A stretch of 64,000 nucleotides of DNA from Couchioplanes caeruleus. GTDB taxonomy: Bacteria > Actinomycetota > Actinomycetes > Mycobacteriales > Micromonosporaceae. The position numbers and the translations under genes were made by a program. The notes under the pieces were generated by a model. That model made no database searches. It saw only the letters and a program-made list of their open reading frames with translations, and was not told the origin of the DNA. The stretch lies in assembly GCF_023499255.1 (NCBI RefSeq), contig NZ_CP092183.1, positions 751,501-815,500 of the forward strand, given 5' to 3'. Positions within the stretch are counted from its first letter, which is position 1; each line of letters begins with the position of its first letter. This document shows positions 37,147 through 44,647 of the stretch, in pieces.

Positions 37147-38510
37147 GCAACGACGACTTCCACCCCGCGCTGCCGGGCAACGCGGAGTTCGCCCTGCCGC
37201 AGGCACCCGCGCCCAAGCCGGTGAACGGCAAGCGCCCGATCCCGATGCCGGACCCGCCCCCCGCCGCCCGCCGCCCCCGCCGCGCGGCCGCTGCGGAGAG
37301 GGCCGAGGTGGCCGCCGAGCTCACCGCGGACAAGGGCGAGCTCGCAGCGGACAAGACCGAGGTCGCCGCGGACAAGGGCGAGCTGGCAGCGGAAAACGCC
37401 GAGGTGGCCGAGAGCGCCATCTCACCCGCGGAGGCCGCGGAAGTCACGGAGGCCGCGGATGCCGCGGAGGCCGCGGAAGTCACGGATGCCGCGGAAGTCG
37501 CGAAGACCGGAGAGGCCGGCCAGCCGGCGAAGACGGGCGCGGACACCGGGACGGCCACGTCCGCTCCCCGGCGGCGAGCCCGCAAGCCAGCGCCGAAAGC
37601 CCAGGCCGACCCCGGTGTCACCCCGGCCCCGAGCCCGGCCGAGCAGCCGGAAGCCACGCCGGACACCGTGGACATCTGGGATCAGCGGGTCGCTCGAGGG
37701 CTGGCCTTCCTGCGGCGACGGCTCGCCGGGGCGTACGAAGTGGACGACTTCGGCTTCGATCCGGAGCTGACCGACACGGTGTTCCACCCGATGCTGCGGG
37801 TGCTGTACCGCGACTGGTTCCGTACCGAGGTGTTCGGCATCGAGAACGTGCCGGAGACCGGCGGCGGGCTGATCGTCGGGAACCATTCCGGCACGCTGGC
37901 GCTCGACGCGCTGATGCTCACCACCGCTCTGCACGACCAGCACCCGCGCGAACGGCATCTGCGGCTGCTCGGCGCCGACCTGGTGTTCCGCATGCCGGTG
38001 CTGTCGGAGCTGGCCCGCAAGGCCGGCGCCACGGTCGCCTGCAACCCGGACGCCGAGCGGCTGATGAGCGACGGCGAGCTGGTGGGTGTCTTCCCCGAGG
38101 GGTTCAAGGGCATCGGCAAGCGCTTCTCCGAGCGCTACAAGCTGCAGCGGTTCGGCCGCGGCGGCTTCGTGTCGGCCGCGCTGCGCACCGGTACGCCGAT
38201 CGTGCCCGTCGCGATCGTCGGCGCCGAGGAGATCTATCCGATCCTGGCCGACCTCAAGCCGCTCGCCCGGCTGCTCGGGTTGCCGTACTTCCCGGTGACG
38301 CCGACCTTCCCGTGGCTGGGGCCGCTGGGGCTCGTACCGCTGCCGAGCAAGTGGCTGATCCAGTTCTGCGAGCCGATCCCGACCTCGCACCTCACCGAGT
38401 ACGCCGACGATCCGCTGGTCGTCTACAACCTCGCCGACCAGGTGCGTGAGACCATCCAGGCGGCGCTGCACTCGTTGCTGGAGAAGCGACCCGACCCGTT
38501 CGGACCCTGA
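37143..38510 (+). CDS. PlsC-type lysophospholipid acyltransferase (Rv0502-like)
   Basis: 455 residues. The C-terminal acyltransferase domain (about 230-440) has the catalytic HX4D box VGNHSGTLALDALML, and the acceptor motifs VGVFPEGFKGIGKRF and RTGTPIVPVAIVGAEEIYPI. Such enzymes acylate lysophosphatidic acid or related lipids at the membrane. The first 200 residues are low-complexity: Pro/Arg-rich, then repeats of KGELAADKTEVAADKGELAA and EVTEAADAAEAAEVTDAAEV, likely a charged disordered or helical tail. Translation is coupled to the epimerase (ATGA). The transcript ends in a terminator whose stem starts inside the gene. Confidence 0.88.
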   Translation: MSNDDFHPALPGNAEFALPQAPAPKPVNGKRPIPMPDPPPAARRPRRAAAAERAEVAAELTADKGELAADKTEVAADKGELAAENAEVAESAISPAEAAEVTEAADAAEAAEVTDAAEVAKTGEAGQPAKTGADTGTATSAPRRRARKPAPKAQADPGVTPAPSPAEQPEATPDTVDIWDQRVARGLAFLRRRLAGAYEVDDFGFDPELTDTVFHPMLRVLYRDWFRTEVFGIENVPETGGGLIVGNHSGTLALDALMLTTALHDQHPRERHLRLLGADLVFRMPVLSELARKAGATVACNPDAERLMSDGELVGVFPEGFKGIGKRFSERYKLQRFGRGGFVSAALRTGTPIVPVAIVGAEEIYPILADLKPLARLLGLPYFPVTPTFPWLGPLGLVPLPSKWLIQFCEPIPTSHLTEYADDPLVVYNLADQVRETIQAALHSLLEKRPDPFGP

Positions 38511-38523
38511 GACGGGTCTTTTT
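38493..38523 (+). terminator. Intrinsic terminator overlapping the acyltransferase stop
   Basis: A 7-bp stem GACCCGT/ACGGGTC (38493-38499 with 38512-38518) is followed by five T (38519-38523). Its left arm is made of the last codons of the gene, so the stop codon lies in the loop. Confidence 0.8.
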
Positions 38524-38555
38524 CTCAAGACCGGTCGAAAGCTACAGTACGCAGT

Positions 38556-38594
38556 GAGGGGCGGCCCCGACTCTTGAAGTCGGCACCGCCCCTC
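38556..38594 (-). terminator. Two-part hairpin terminator of rsbN
   Basis: An outer 9-bp stem GAGGGGCGG/CCGCCCCTC (38556-38564 with 38586-38594) and an inner 5-bp stem CCGAC/GTCGG lie just downstream of the minus-strand gene that ends at 38611. Confidence 0.75.
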
Positions 38595-38610
38595 GCCACG
38601 TGTTCAGCTG

Positions 38611-39789
38611 CTACTTGCCGCCGAAGATGCCGCCCAGCAGACCGCCGAGCAGTCCCTTGTCCTCCGCGGTCGGCGGGTTCGCCGGGTCCTCGGAGATCAT
38701 CGGCTCCGGGTCCGCGGTCACCGTGGCCGCCGGGTCGCCGGCGTCGAGCGTTCCGGCGCGGGTACCGGTGCCGGTGCCCGTTCCGGTGGCGCCGGGCGTC
38801 GCGGTGGCGCTGCCGCTGACCTTGGGCTTCGCGGACTTCTTCGACTCGCCGTCCTTGCCGGCGGGCGCCTTCTTCTCGCTCTGCCCCTGGCCCTGCCGCC
38901 GCTCCGACGTGGTGGAGTCGGAGGCGCCGGCCTTGCAGGACTTCAGCTCGGGCCCGAGCGCGTCGCTGCGCGACTGGGTGACCGTGCTGCAGCTGAGCCC
39001 GTCGCGGACGTTGTCGGCGCGCCGCTCGACCGCGTCGAGCAGGCTCACCGAGCGCTGCGCGCGTTCGGCGTTGGCCGGGCTGAGCCCGTCCAGGGCCGGG
39101 GTGATGACCCGGCGCTGGCTGTCGACGAACGAGTCGACGGACGCCAGGTCGGTGGCCTGGCGGCGGGTGACCGCCGCCGAGGTGAGCAGCTTGACGCCCT
39201 GCTTGGTGTCGGCGTCCATGTCGTCGAGGGCGTCGGCGAACCGGCTGTCCTGGCCGTTCATCGCGGCCGCCTCGGCGAGACGGTTGCGGGCGAACGTCAG
39301 GGAGAGCTGGCCGCGGGTGATGTCGGAGCCGGCCATGGCCAGCTGGGCGCGTTCGGTGGAGCGCTTGACCCCGTACAGGGCGTCGCCGGGCGAGGCGTTC
39401 TCGCTGGCGGCGGAGATCCCGGAGACCGCCATGGCGCCGGCGGCGACGCCGATCACGATGGCACCGCGGGCGCGGATGCGTCGGCTGGTACGGCCGAACA
39501 GCTTGCGGACCGGTTCGGCGACGTCGGGCTCCGGGTCGGGCGCGGTGGCCGTCTCGCCGATCCCGTCCCGTTCCGCCGTGGCGATCAGCATGGCCCGCAG
39601 GCCCATCCGGAACTCGGGATCGACCTGGACTGCGGGCCGTGCCGCGGAGAGGCTGTGCCCGATGGCGACCAGCTCGGCGAGTTGTTCGTCGGCCTGGCCC
39701 CGGGCGTGGTGGCGACGGCCGCCGCTGGTCTCGTCGAGAAGCTCCGCGAAGCGCTCGGCGCTCCGGCGATCGAGGAAATCGAAGCTCAC
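38611..39789 (-). CDS. rsbN: DUF5667 protein, likely anti-sigma factor RsbN of BldN
   Basis: 392 residues. An N-terminal cytoplasmic part (about 1-100, FDFLDRRSAERFAELLDETS) is followed by one membrane helix (about 103-130, RARGAIVIGVAAGAMAVSGI). The DUF5667 region (ASPGDALYGVKRSTERAQLA) is outside, and a Gly/Thr-rich, Pro-rich tail ends in LLGGLLGGIFGGK. In Streptomyces a single-pass DUF5667 protein beside bldN, RsbN, holds BldN inactive. The same gene order is seen here. GTG 39789 is chosen because GGGAGG lies 8 bases upstream; GTG 39798 is also in frame. Confidence 0.8.
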   Translation of the reverse strand: MSFDFLDRRSAERFAELLDETSGGRRHHARGQADEQLAELVAIGHSLSAARPAVQVDPEFRMGLRAMLIATAERDGIGETATAPDPEPDVAEPVRKLFGRTSRRIRARGAIVIGVAAGAMAVSGISAASENASPGDALYGVKRSTERAQLAMAGSDITRGQLSLTFARNRLAEAAAMNGQDSRFADALDDMDADTKQGVKLLTSAAVTRRQATDLASVDSFVDSQRRVITPALDGLSPANAERAQRSVSLLDAVERRADNVRDGLSCSTVTQSRSDALGPELKSCKAGASDSTTSERRQGQGQSEKKAPAGKDGESKKSAKPKVSGSATATPGATGTGTGTGTRAGTLDAGDPAATVTADPEPMISEDPANPPTAEDKGLLGGLLGGIFGGK

Positions 39790-39970
39790 CGAGGGCACCT
39801 CCCTTCGCTCGTGAGTGACCCACCGGCGAGGTTGCCGGTGGGCGCGACGGAACCGGTGGAACGCTGGCCCACCACGGGTCGCACCCGGACAAACGCTCGA
39901 CCGGCGGGCCCGGTTACGGGTGCGAGCTGGGCAACAACGGTCTGAGAGATCGACATCGGGGAAATCGGCG

Positions 39971-40900
39971 TCACCACTGGAACCCTTCGGGCAGCAGGCG
40001 GGCGAGCGCCCGGACGGCCCGGTACTGCAGCGCCTTGATGGCGCCCTCGTTCTTGCCCATGGTCCGGGCGGTCTCGGCCACGGAGAAGCCCTGCAGGAAG
40101 CGCAGCACGATGCACTCCTGCTGCTCGGGATTGAGCTGCTTCACCGCGGTGAGCAGGGCCACGTTGGTGATGTGGTCCACCACGGCGGCCTCGGGGCTGC
40201 CCTCCGGCCCGCGGTCCTCGCGGTCGGCGTCGAGCACGTCGCCCGTGGTCACCTCGAGCCGGTAGCGGCCCGACTTGAAGTGGTCGGCGACCAGGTTCCG
40301 GGCGATGGTGACCAGCCAGGCGCCGAGGTCGCGGCCCTGCCACGTGAAGCTGCCGATGCGCTTGAGGGCCCGCAGGAACGTGTCCGAGGTGAGATCCTCG
40401 GCGAGCTGGCGGTTGCCGACGCGGAAGTAGACGAACCGGAAGACGGTGTCCACGTACCGGTCGTAGATCAGCCCGAAGGCCGCGGCGTCGCCGGCCTGGG
40501 CCCGTTCGACCAGCGCCCAGACCTCGGCCGCGGCGTCGCCCGGGTCGGGACGGGCCGGATATTTCGGTGGCTCGGTCTGGCTGGGCGGCCCGGTCGTGCT
40601 CTGCGCCGGTACGACCACGGCCTGCTCCCCGTCGGTTGCGCCGGCCCGTCCGGGTCCCGGCTGCTGCGGAGGCTGCGGCCGCCCGGGTACGGCGACCCGG
40701 CCGCTCTTCGAGTTGTTCGTGGGCGGCAGGTGTCCCAGCGGCGACTCGTTGATGTGCGGACGGTTCCGGGTCCGCTTGGGGCTGTCGCCGCGGATGGCGT
40801 TGGCAACCCCGTCCCGCAGCGAGGTCAACCCCTCGGGAAGGCTCGGGTAAGCCGCGAACAGCTCGCGGCTGTACGGATCGCCGGCGTACACATGACTCAC
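39971..40900 (-). CDS. bldN: BldN-family ECF sigma factor
   Basis: 309 residues. A proline-rich N-terminal extension of about 125 residues precedes region sigma-2 (VEVALVERAQAGDAAAF-like segment, FGLIYDRYVDTVFRFVYFRV, LAEDLTSDTFLRALKRI). Sigma-4 (about 225-300) has VKQLNPEQQECIVLRFLQGF and SVAETARTMGKNEGAIKALQ. Streptomyces BldN is made as a pro-protein whose extension is removed; the extension here suggests the same. It controls development (aerial growth, chaplins) in that genus. The GTG at 40900 follows AAGGAGG by 5 bases. Upstream lies a BldD-box-like palindrome. Confidence 0.9.
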   Translation of the reverse strand: MSHVYAGDPYSRELFAAYPSLPEGLTSLRDGVANAIRGDSPKRTRNRPHINESPLGHLPPTNNSKSGRVAVPGRPQPPQQPGPGRAGATDGEQAVVVPAQSTTGPPSQTEPPKYPARPDPGDAAAEVWALVERAQAGDAAAFGLIYDRYVDTVFRFVYFRVGNRQLAEDLTSDTFLRALKRIGSFTWQGRDLGAWLVTIARNLVADHFKSGRYRLEVTTGDVLDADREDRGPEGSPEAAVVDHITNVALLTAVKQLNPEQQECIVLRFLQGFSVAETARTMGKNEGAIKALQYRAVRALARLLPEGFQW

Positions 40901-41060
40901 TGCGCCTCCTTGACCCGGCGGGCCGTCGAATGAGAGGTGTCCGAAAGCGGTCCACAACAAAACGGGGTGAAGCGGACCCGAACGCCGGGCCGGCCCCACC
41001 CACGGAATGTGGATCCCGTTACACAGACGGGAAGTATTGCGGAGCTCAAGCACACGGAGT

Positions 41061-41075
41061 CGCACACTGTGTGCG
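41061..41075. promoter_or_regulatory. BldD-box-like palindrome upstream of bldN
   Basis: CGCACACTGTGTGCG is a perfect 15-base palindrome. Its centre, ACACTGTGT, fits the core of the BldD consensus TNACNC(A/T)GNGTNA; only the two outermost bases differ. bldN is a direct BldD target in Streptomyces. It sits 161 bases before the bldN start. Confidence 0.55.
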
Positions 41076-41100
41076 CTGCGCGAAATTGGCCCGAAGTGGC

Positions 41101-41170
41101 ACAGAGGCGACATGGCGCGCCTCTGTCACCATGTGGGACTCTCTGTGATCGATCGCGGACAGACTGTCCG
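41101..41170. promoter_or_regulatory. Two further palindromes in the bldN/ligase gap
   Basis: ACAGAGGCG (41101-41109) pairs with CGCCTCTGT (41118-41126), and CGGACAGACTGTCCG is a perfect palindrome at 41156-41170. They lie between divergent bldN and the acyl-CoA ligase. They could be operators; no family is recognised. The rest of the 40901-41212 gap shows nothing else. Confidence 0.4.
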
Positions 41171-41212
41171 ACGCTCCCCGTACGGGTGGGCGGTGTGCCA
41201 GACTCGGGCGTC

Positions 41213-42733
41213 GTGGGAGACCGCACCGCCGATCCGGCCCGTGACCCTGTCCGCGACGCCGCGCGCCGACGCCCGGACAGCCCCGCGCTGATCGCCGGGG
41301 GCACCGAGCTGACCTGGGCAGACCTGGACGAGCGCGTGGATCGCGCCGCCCGGCGGCTGGCCACCGGGACGGCGCCCGGCGATCGGGTCGCGATCATTCT
41401 CGGTAACACCCCGGAATTCGCCGCCGCCTATTTCGGCACGCTGCGCGCCGGGCGGGTGGCTGTGCCGCTCAATCCCGGGTACGCGGCGGACGAGGTGGCT
41501 TTCGCGCTGACGGACAGCGGGGCGGCCCGGGTGGTCGCCGATGACGCGGTGCTGGGTGCTCTGCGGTTGTCGGCGGGGGTAGCCGTACCGTCATCGGATC
41601 TTGATTCTGGGTCCGGCGGAGCGGAGCCCGCGGCAGCGACACCGGCCGGAAGTGACCTCGCGGTTCTGCTCTACACCTCCGGGACGAGCGGGCGGCCGAA
41701 GGGCGCCATGCTCACGCACCGTGCTCTCACCGCGAACAACGATCAGTTGCAGCGCATAGAGCCGGCGGTCGTGGGTGAGGCCGACGTGGTGCTCCTGGCG
41801 ATTCCGTTCTTCCATGCCTACGGCCTCAACACCGGCCTCGGCGCAGTCGCGCACCACGCGGCCTGCGGTGTGCTCGTCGATCGCTTCGACCCGGCGGAGA
41901 CCGCGTCGCTCATCGCGAAACACCAGGTCACCGTGGTCGTCGGCGTGCCGTCGATGTATGCGGTGTGGTCCCGCACGCCCGGCGCCGACTTCCGGCGGGT
42001 GCGCACCGCGGTGTGCGGCGCGGCGCCGCTCGACCCGGCCGACGCGGCGCGGTTCACGGCCGCGACCGGGGCCGGCATCATGATCGGGTACGGCCTGACG
42101 GAAGCGGCGCCGGTGCTCACGACGACCGCGGTGAGTGACCGCACCAAGGTCGGCTCAATCGGTCGTCCGTTACCGGGGGTGTCGCTGCTGCTGCGCACTG
42201 CGGACGGGGCCGTGCTCTGGCGTGACGGACCGGTTGCCGAGCCGGCCCCCGACGAGCTCGATCTGGACCTGGAGGTCTCCGCGGGCACGGACCCGGGGGA
42301 GATCGTGGTGCGCGGCGACAACCTCTTCTCGGGCTACTGGCCGGACGGGCGAGACGGCCCGGACCCCGACGGCTGGTGGGGGACCGCCGACATCGCGTAC
42401 GCGGACGCCGACGGCGATCTCGTCCTGGTCGACCGGATCGGCGAGCTGATCCTGGTGAACGGCTTCAACGTCTATCCCGCCGAGATCGAGCGGGTCCTCG
42501 GCGAGCACCCGGGCGTGGCCGAGGCGGCCGTGGTCGCCGTCGCGGACGAGCGGACCGGGCAGGCGCCGTATGCGTACGTCGTGCCCGCCCTCGACCCCGC
42601 GCCGACGCATGCGGAGCTGGAGGTGTTCTGTTCCGCCCGGCTCGCGCGGTACAAGCTGCCGGTGGGCTTCGAGATCGTGGACGAGCTGCCGCACTCGGCG
42701 ATCGGCAAGGTACGCAAGGGAGAGCTGCGATGA
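41213..42733 (+). CDS. AMP-forming acyl-CoA synthetase
   Basis: 506 residues, ANL superfamily. ATP P-loop is VLLYTSGTSGRPKGAMLTHR, the acyl/adenylate region IMIGYGLTEAAPVLTT, the hinge VDRIGELILVNGFNVYPAEI and the catalytic lysine SAIGKVRKGELR. It activates a carboxylic acid, probably a fatty acid, to the acyl-CoA via an acyl-AMP. Chain length is not predictable. Start is uncertain: GTG 41213 gives MGDRTADPA; GTG 41195 is also in frame. The TGA overlaps the glutaredoxin-like ATG by 4 bases. Confidence 0.88.
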   Translation: MGDRTADPARDPVRDAARRRPDSPALIAGGTELTWADLDERVDRAARRLATGTAPGDRVAIILGNTPEFAAAYFGTLRAGRVAVPLNPGYAADEVAFALTDSGAARVVADDAVLGALRLSAGVAVPSSDLDSGSGGAEPAAATPAGSDLAVLLYTSGTSGRPKGAMLTHRALTANNDQLQRIEPAVVGEADVVLLAIPFFHAYGLNTGLGAVAHHAACGVLVDRFDPAETASLIAKHQVTVVVGVPSMYAVWSRTPGADFRRVRTAVCGAAPLDPADAARFTAATGAGIMIGYGLTEAAPVLTTTAVSDRTKVGSIGRPLPGVSLLLRTADGAVLWRDGPVAEPAPDELDLDLEVSAGTDPGEIVVRGDNLFSGYWPDGRDGPDPDGWWGTADIAYADADGDLVLVDRIGELILVNGFNVYPAEIERVLGEHPGVAEAAVVAVADERTGQAPYAYVVPALDPAPTHAELEVFCSARLARYKLPVGFEIVDELPHSAIGKVRKGELR

Positions 42734-42978
42734 ACCGCCTGACCCTGATCAGCCGCACCGGCTGTCATCTCTGCGAGGAGGCCGAGCAGGTGCTGGACCG
42801 GATCGCCGCCGGCCGGTGGACCCGGGTGGAGGTCTCCGACTCGATCGACCTGGAGCGCGACTACGGCGACCGGGTGCCGGTGGTGCTGCTCGACGGCAAG
42901 GAGCACGGCTACTGGCGGATCGAGGAGGAGCGACTGCTGCGGGATATGGCTCGACCGCCGGGGGCCCCTCGGCTGTAG
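42730..42978 (+). CDS. Glutaredoxin-like thiol protein (DUF836/Rv0508-like)
   Basis: 82 residues with a thioredoxin-like fold. The CxxC redox motif is SRTGCHLCEEAEQVLDRIAA. VPVVLLDGKEHGYWRIEEER contains the cis-proline position typical of glutaredoxins. Probably a small cytoplasmic disulfide carrier, perhaps working with mycothiol. It overlaps the ligase stop (ATGA), and is near hemA as Rv0508 is in mycobacteria. Confidence 0.88.
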   Translation: MNRLTLISRTGCHLCEEAEQVLDRIAAGRWTRVEVSDSIDLERDYGDRVPVVLLDGKEHGYWRIEEERLLRDMARPPGAPRL

Positions 42979-42987
42979 CCTCTCGCC

Positions 42988-43629
42988 GTGGCGCGTACGC
43001 ATCTTGTCTGGGACTGGAACGGCACCCTGCTCGACGACCTCTCGCTCGTCGTGGCCTCGACGAATCACACGTTCGCCGCGGTCGGCGGCCGCAGCGTGGA
43101 CTCCGACGAGCACCGCCGGCGCTTTCGCCGGCCGGTGAGCGAGTTCTATGCCGAGGTCCTCGAGCGGGCGATCACCGACGACGAGTTCGAGGAGCTCGAC
43201 CGGATCTTCCACGAGGCGTACCGGATGGGCCTGACCACGATTCCGCTCGCCGCGGACGCCGAGGCCGCGATCAAGGCCTGGCCGGGCACGCAGTCGCTGC
43301 TGTCCATGTGGTTCCACGACGAGCTCGTCCCGGCCGTGGAGTCGCGCGGGCTGGCCGGGGTGTTCGCCCGGGTCGACGGCCGGCCCACGGAGGTCGACGG
43401 CGGCCTGAAGGCGGGGCACCTGGCCCGGCACCTCGATCAACTCCACGTCGCGGGCGACCAGGCCGTTCTCATCGGCGACTCGATCGACGACGCGGACGCG
43501 GCGGCCTCGGTGGGTGCGCTGTGCGTGCTCTACACGGGCGGGTTCACCGAGCCTGCCCGGCTGCGTGCCTCCGGTGTGCCGGTCGCCGACTCACTGGTGG
43601 AGGCGGTGTCGCTCGCGAAGGCGCTGTGA
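42988..43629 (+). CDS. HAD-superfamily phosphatase
   Basis: 213 residues. Motif I VWDWNGTLLDDLS has the nucleophile Asp and the general-acid Asp shifted by Asn (DWN instead of DxD). Motif III/IV is AVLIGDSIDDADAAASVGA. The alpha-helical cap is type C1, as in phosphoglycolate phosphatases. The DWN variant is found in several actinobacterial HAD members and may alter the acid/base step. The GTG at 42988 lies 9 bases after the previous stop, so it belongs to the same transcript. Substrate unknown. Confidence 0.82.
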   Translation: MARTHLVWDWNGTLLDDLSLVVASTNHTFAAVGGRSVDSDEHRRRFRRPVSEFYAEVLERAITDDEFEELDRIFHEAYRMGLTTIPLAADAEAAIKAWPGTQSLLSMWFHDELVPAVESRGLAGVFARVDGRPTEVDGGLKAGHLARHLDQLHVAGDQAVLIGDSIDDADAAASVGALCVLYTGGFTEPARLRASGVPVADSLVEAVSLAKAL

Positions 43630-43721
43630 CCTTCGCCGATGGATCTGTGATCCTCGTCGTCGAGATGCCGGCTGTGCTGGTCGATGAGCCTGAAAAGCGG
43701 TAATACTCTCCACAGGTGTCG

Positions 43722-43738
43722 GCGTGCGAATAGCACGC
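43722..43738. promoter_or_regulatory. Short palindrome in the rex upstream region
   Basis: GCGTGC (43722-43727) and GCACGC (43733-43738) flank GAATA. It may end the HAD transcript or be an operator; there is no T-run. It is 41 bases before the Rex operator. Confidence 0.35.
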
Positions 43739-43778
43739 TGACTTGATCTCTGTCCAGTTCCGCTATCAAGATCGCGAT

Positions 43779-43796
43779 TTGTGCACGCCTTCACAA
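43779..43796. promoter_or_regulatory. Rex operator (ROP) upstream of rex-hemACD
   Basis: TTGTGCACGCCTTCACAA differs from the Streptomyces Rex consensus (TTGTGAA-like half sites, TTCACAA) at one position. It lies about 100 bases before the rex ATG and so should report the NADH/NAD+ ratio to the whole rex-hem operon. Confidence 0.8.
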
Positions 43797-43897
43797 GCGC
43801 CTATTCTGTGACTCCGACGAGCCCCGCTACCACAGCCGGTCGATCCAGGCCACAGAGGGCTCACCGCAGGTCCGCCACCTCGTCGGCACGGAGTCAG

Positions 43898-44647
43898 ATG
43901 AGTCAGCAGCGTCAAGGAAACGCGTCCGGCAATGCCGGTGCAGTGCCCGCCTTCCCCGACCTCCCGGAGGCGACGATCGCGCGGCTGCCGGAATATCTCC
44001 GAGCTCTGCACAATCTCGCCGAGAACGGTTCGGACACGATCTCCAGCGAGGGTCTCGCGGCCGCGGCCGGCGTCAATTCCGCCAAGCTCCGCAAGGACCT
44101 CTCCCACCTCGGGTCGTACGGGACCCGCGGCGTCGGCTACGACGTCGCCCTGCTCGTCGACCAGATCGAGTACATCCTCGGCCTCGACCAGCGCCGCGCC
44201 GTCGCCCTCGTCGGCGTCGGCAACCTCGGCCACGCGCTCGCCGGCTACGACGGTTTCGCCAGCCGCGGGTTCCGCATCGCCGCGCTCTTCGACGCCGACC
44301 CCGCGCTGGTCGGCGAGACGATCAACGGGCTGGTCGTACGGCACATCGACGAGCTCGCCCAGGCCGTGGTCGAGGAGGGCATCGCCATCGGCGTCATCGC
44401 CACCCCGGCCGGTGCCGCGCAGGGTGTCGCGGACGAGCTGGTGGCCGCGGGGGTCACCAGCATCCTGAACTTCGCGCCCTGTGTGCTGTCCGTGCCGGCC
44501 GGCGTCGACGTGCGCAAGGTCGACCTCGCCATCGAGCTGCAGATCCTCTCGTTCCACGAACACCGCAAGGCGTCGCTCACCGCGCTGCCCGGCGGACGCG
44601 GGGCGGCCGCCGTCGGCGGTGCGAACCAGGAGGCGGTCGGATCGTGA
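43898..44647 (+). CDS. rex: Redox-sensing transcriptional repressor Rex
   Basis: 249 residues. The N-terminal winged helix (about 20-95, IARLPEYLRALHNLAENGSD, GVNSAKLRKDLSHLGSYGTR) reads the ROP site. The Rossmann domain has the NAD(H) motif VALVGVGNLGHALAGYDGFA and the acidic VVRHIDELAQAVV region, and ends with the domain-swapped helix. NADH binding releases DNA, derepressing targets when oxygen is short. ATG 43898 follows GGAG by 4 bases; a GTG at 43781 would lie inside the operator and is rejected. The stop overlaps hemA by 4 bases. Confidence 0.95.
   Translation: MSQQRQGNASGNAGAVPAFPDLPEATIARLPEYLRALHNLAENGSDTISSEGLAAAAGVNSAKLRKDLSHLGSYGTRGVGYDVALLVDQIEYILGLDQRRAVALVGVGNLGHALAGYDGFASRGFRIAALFDADPALVGETINGLVVRHIDELAQAVVEEGIAIGVIATPAGAAQGVADELVAAGVTSILNFAPCVLSVPAGVDVRKVDLAIELQILSFHEHRKASLTALPGGRGAAAVGGANQEAVGS

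Noticed and set aside
43781..43897. Longer Rex starting at GTG 43781
   Set aside because: This codon lies inside the Rex operator, and the added 39 residues do not resemble Rex.
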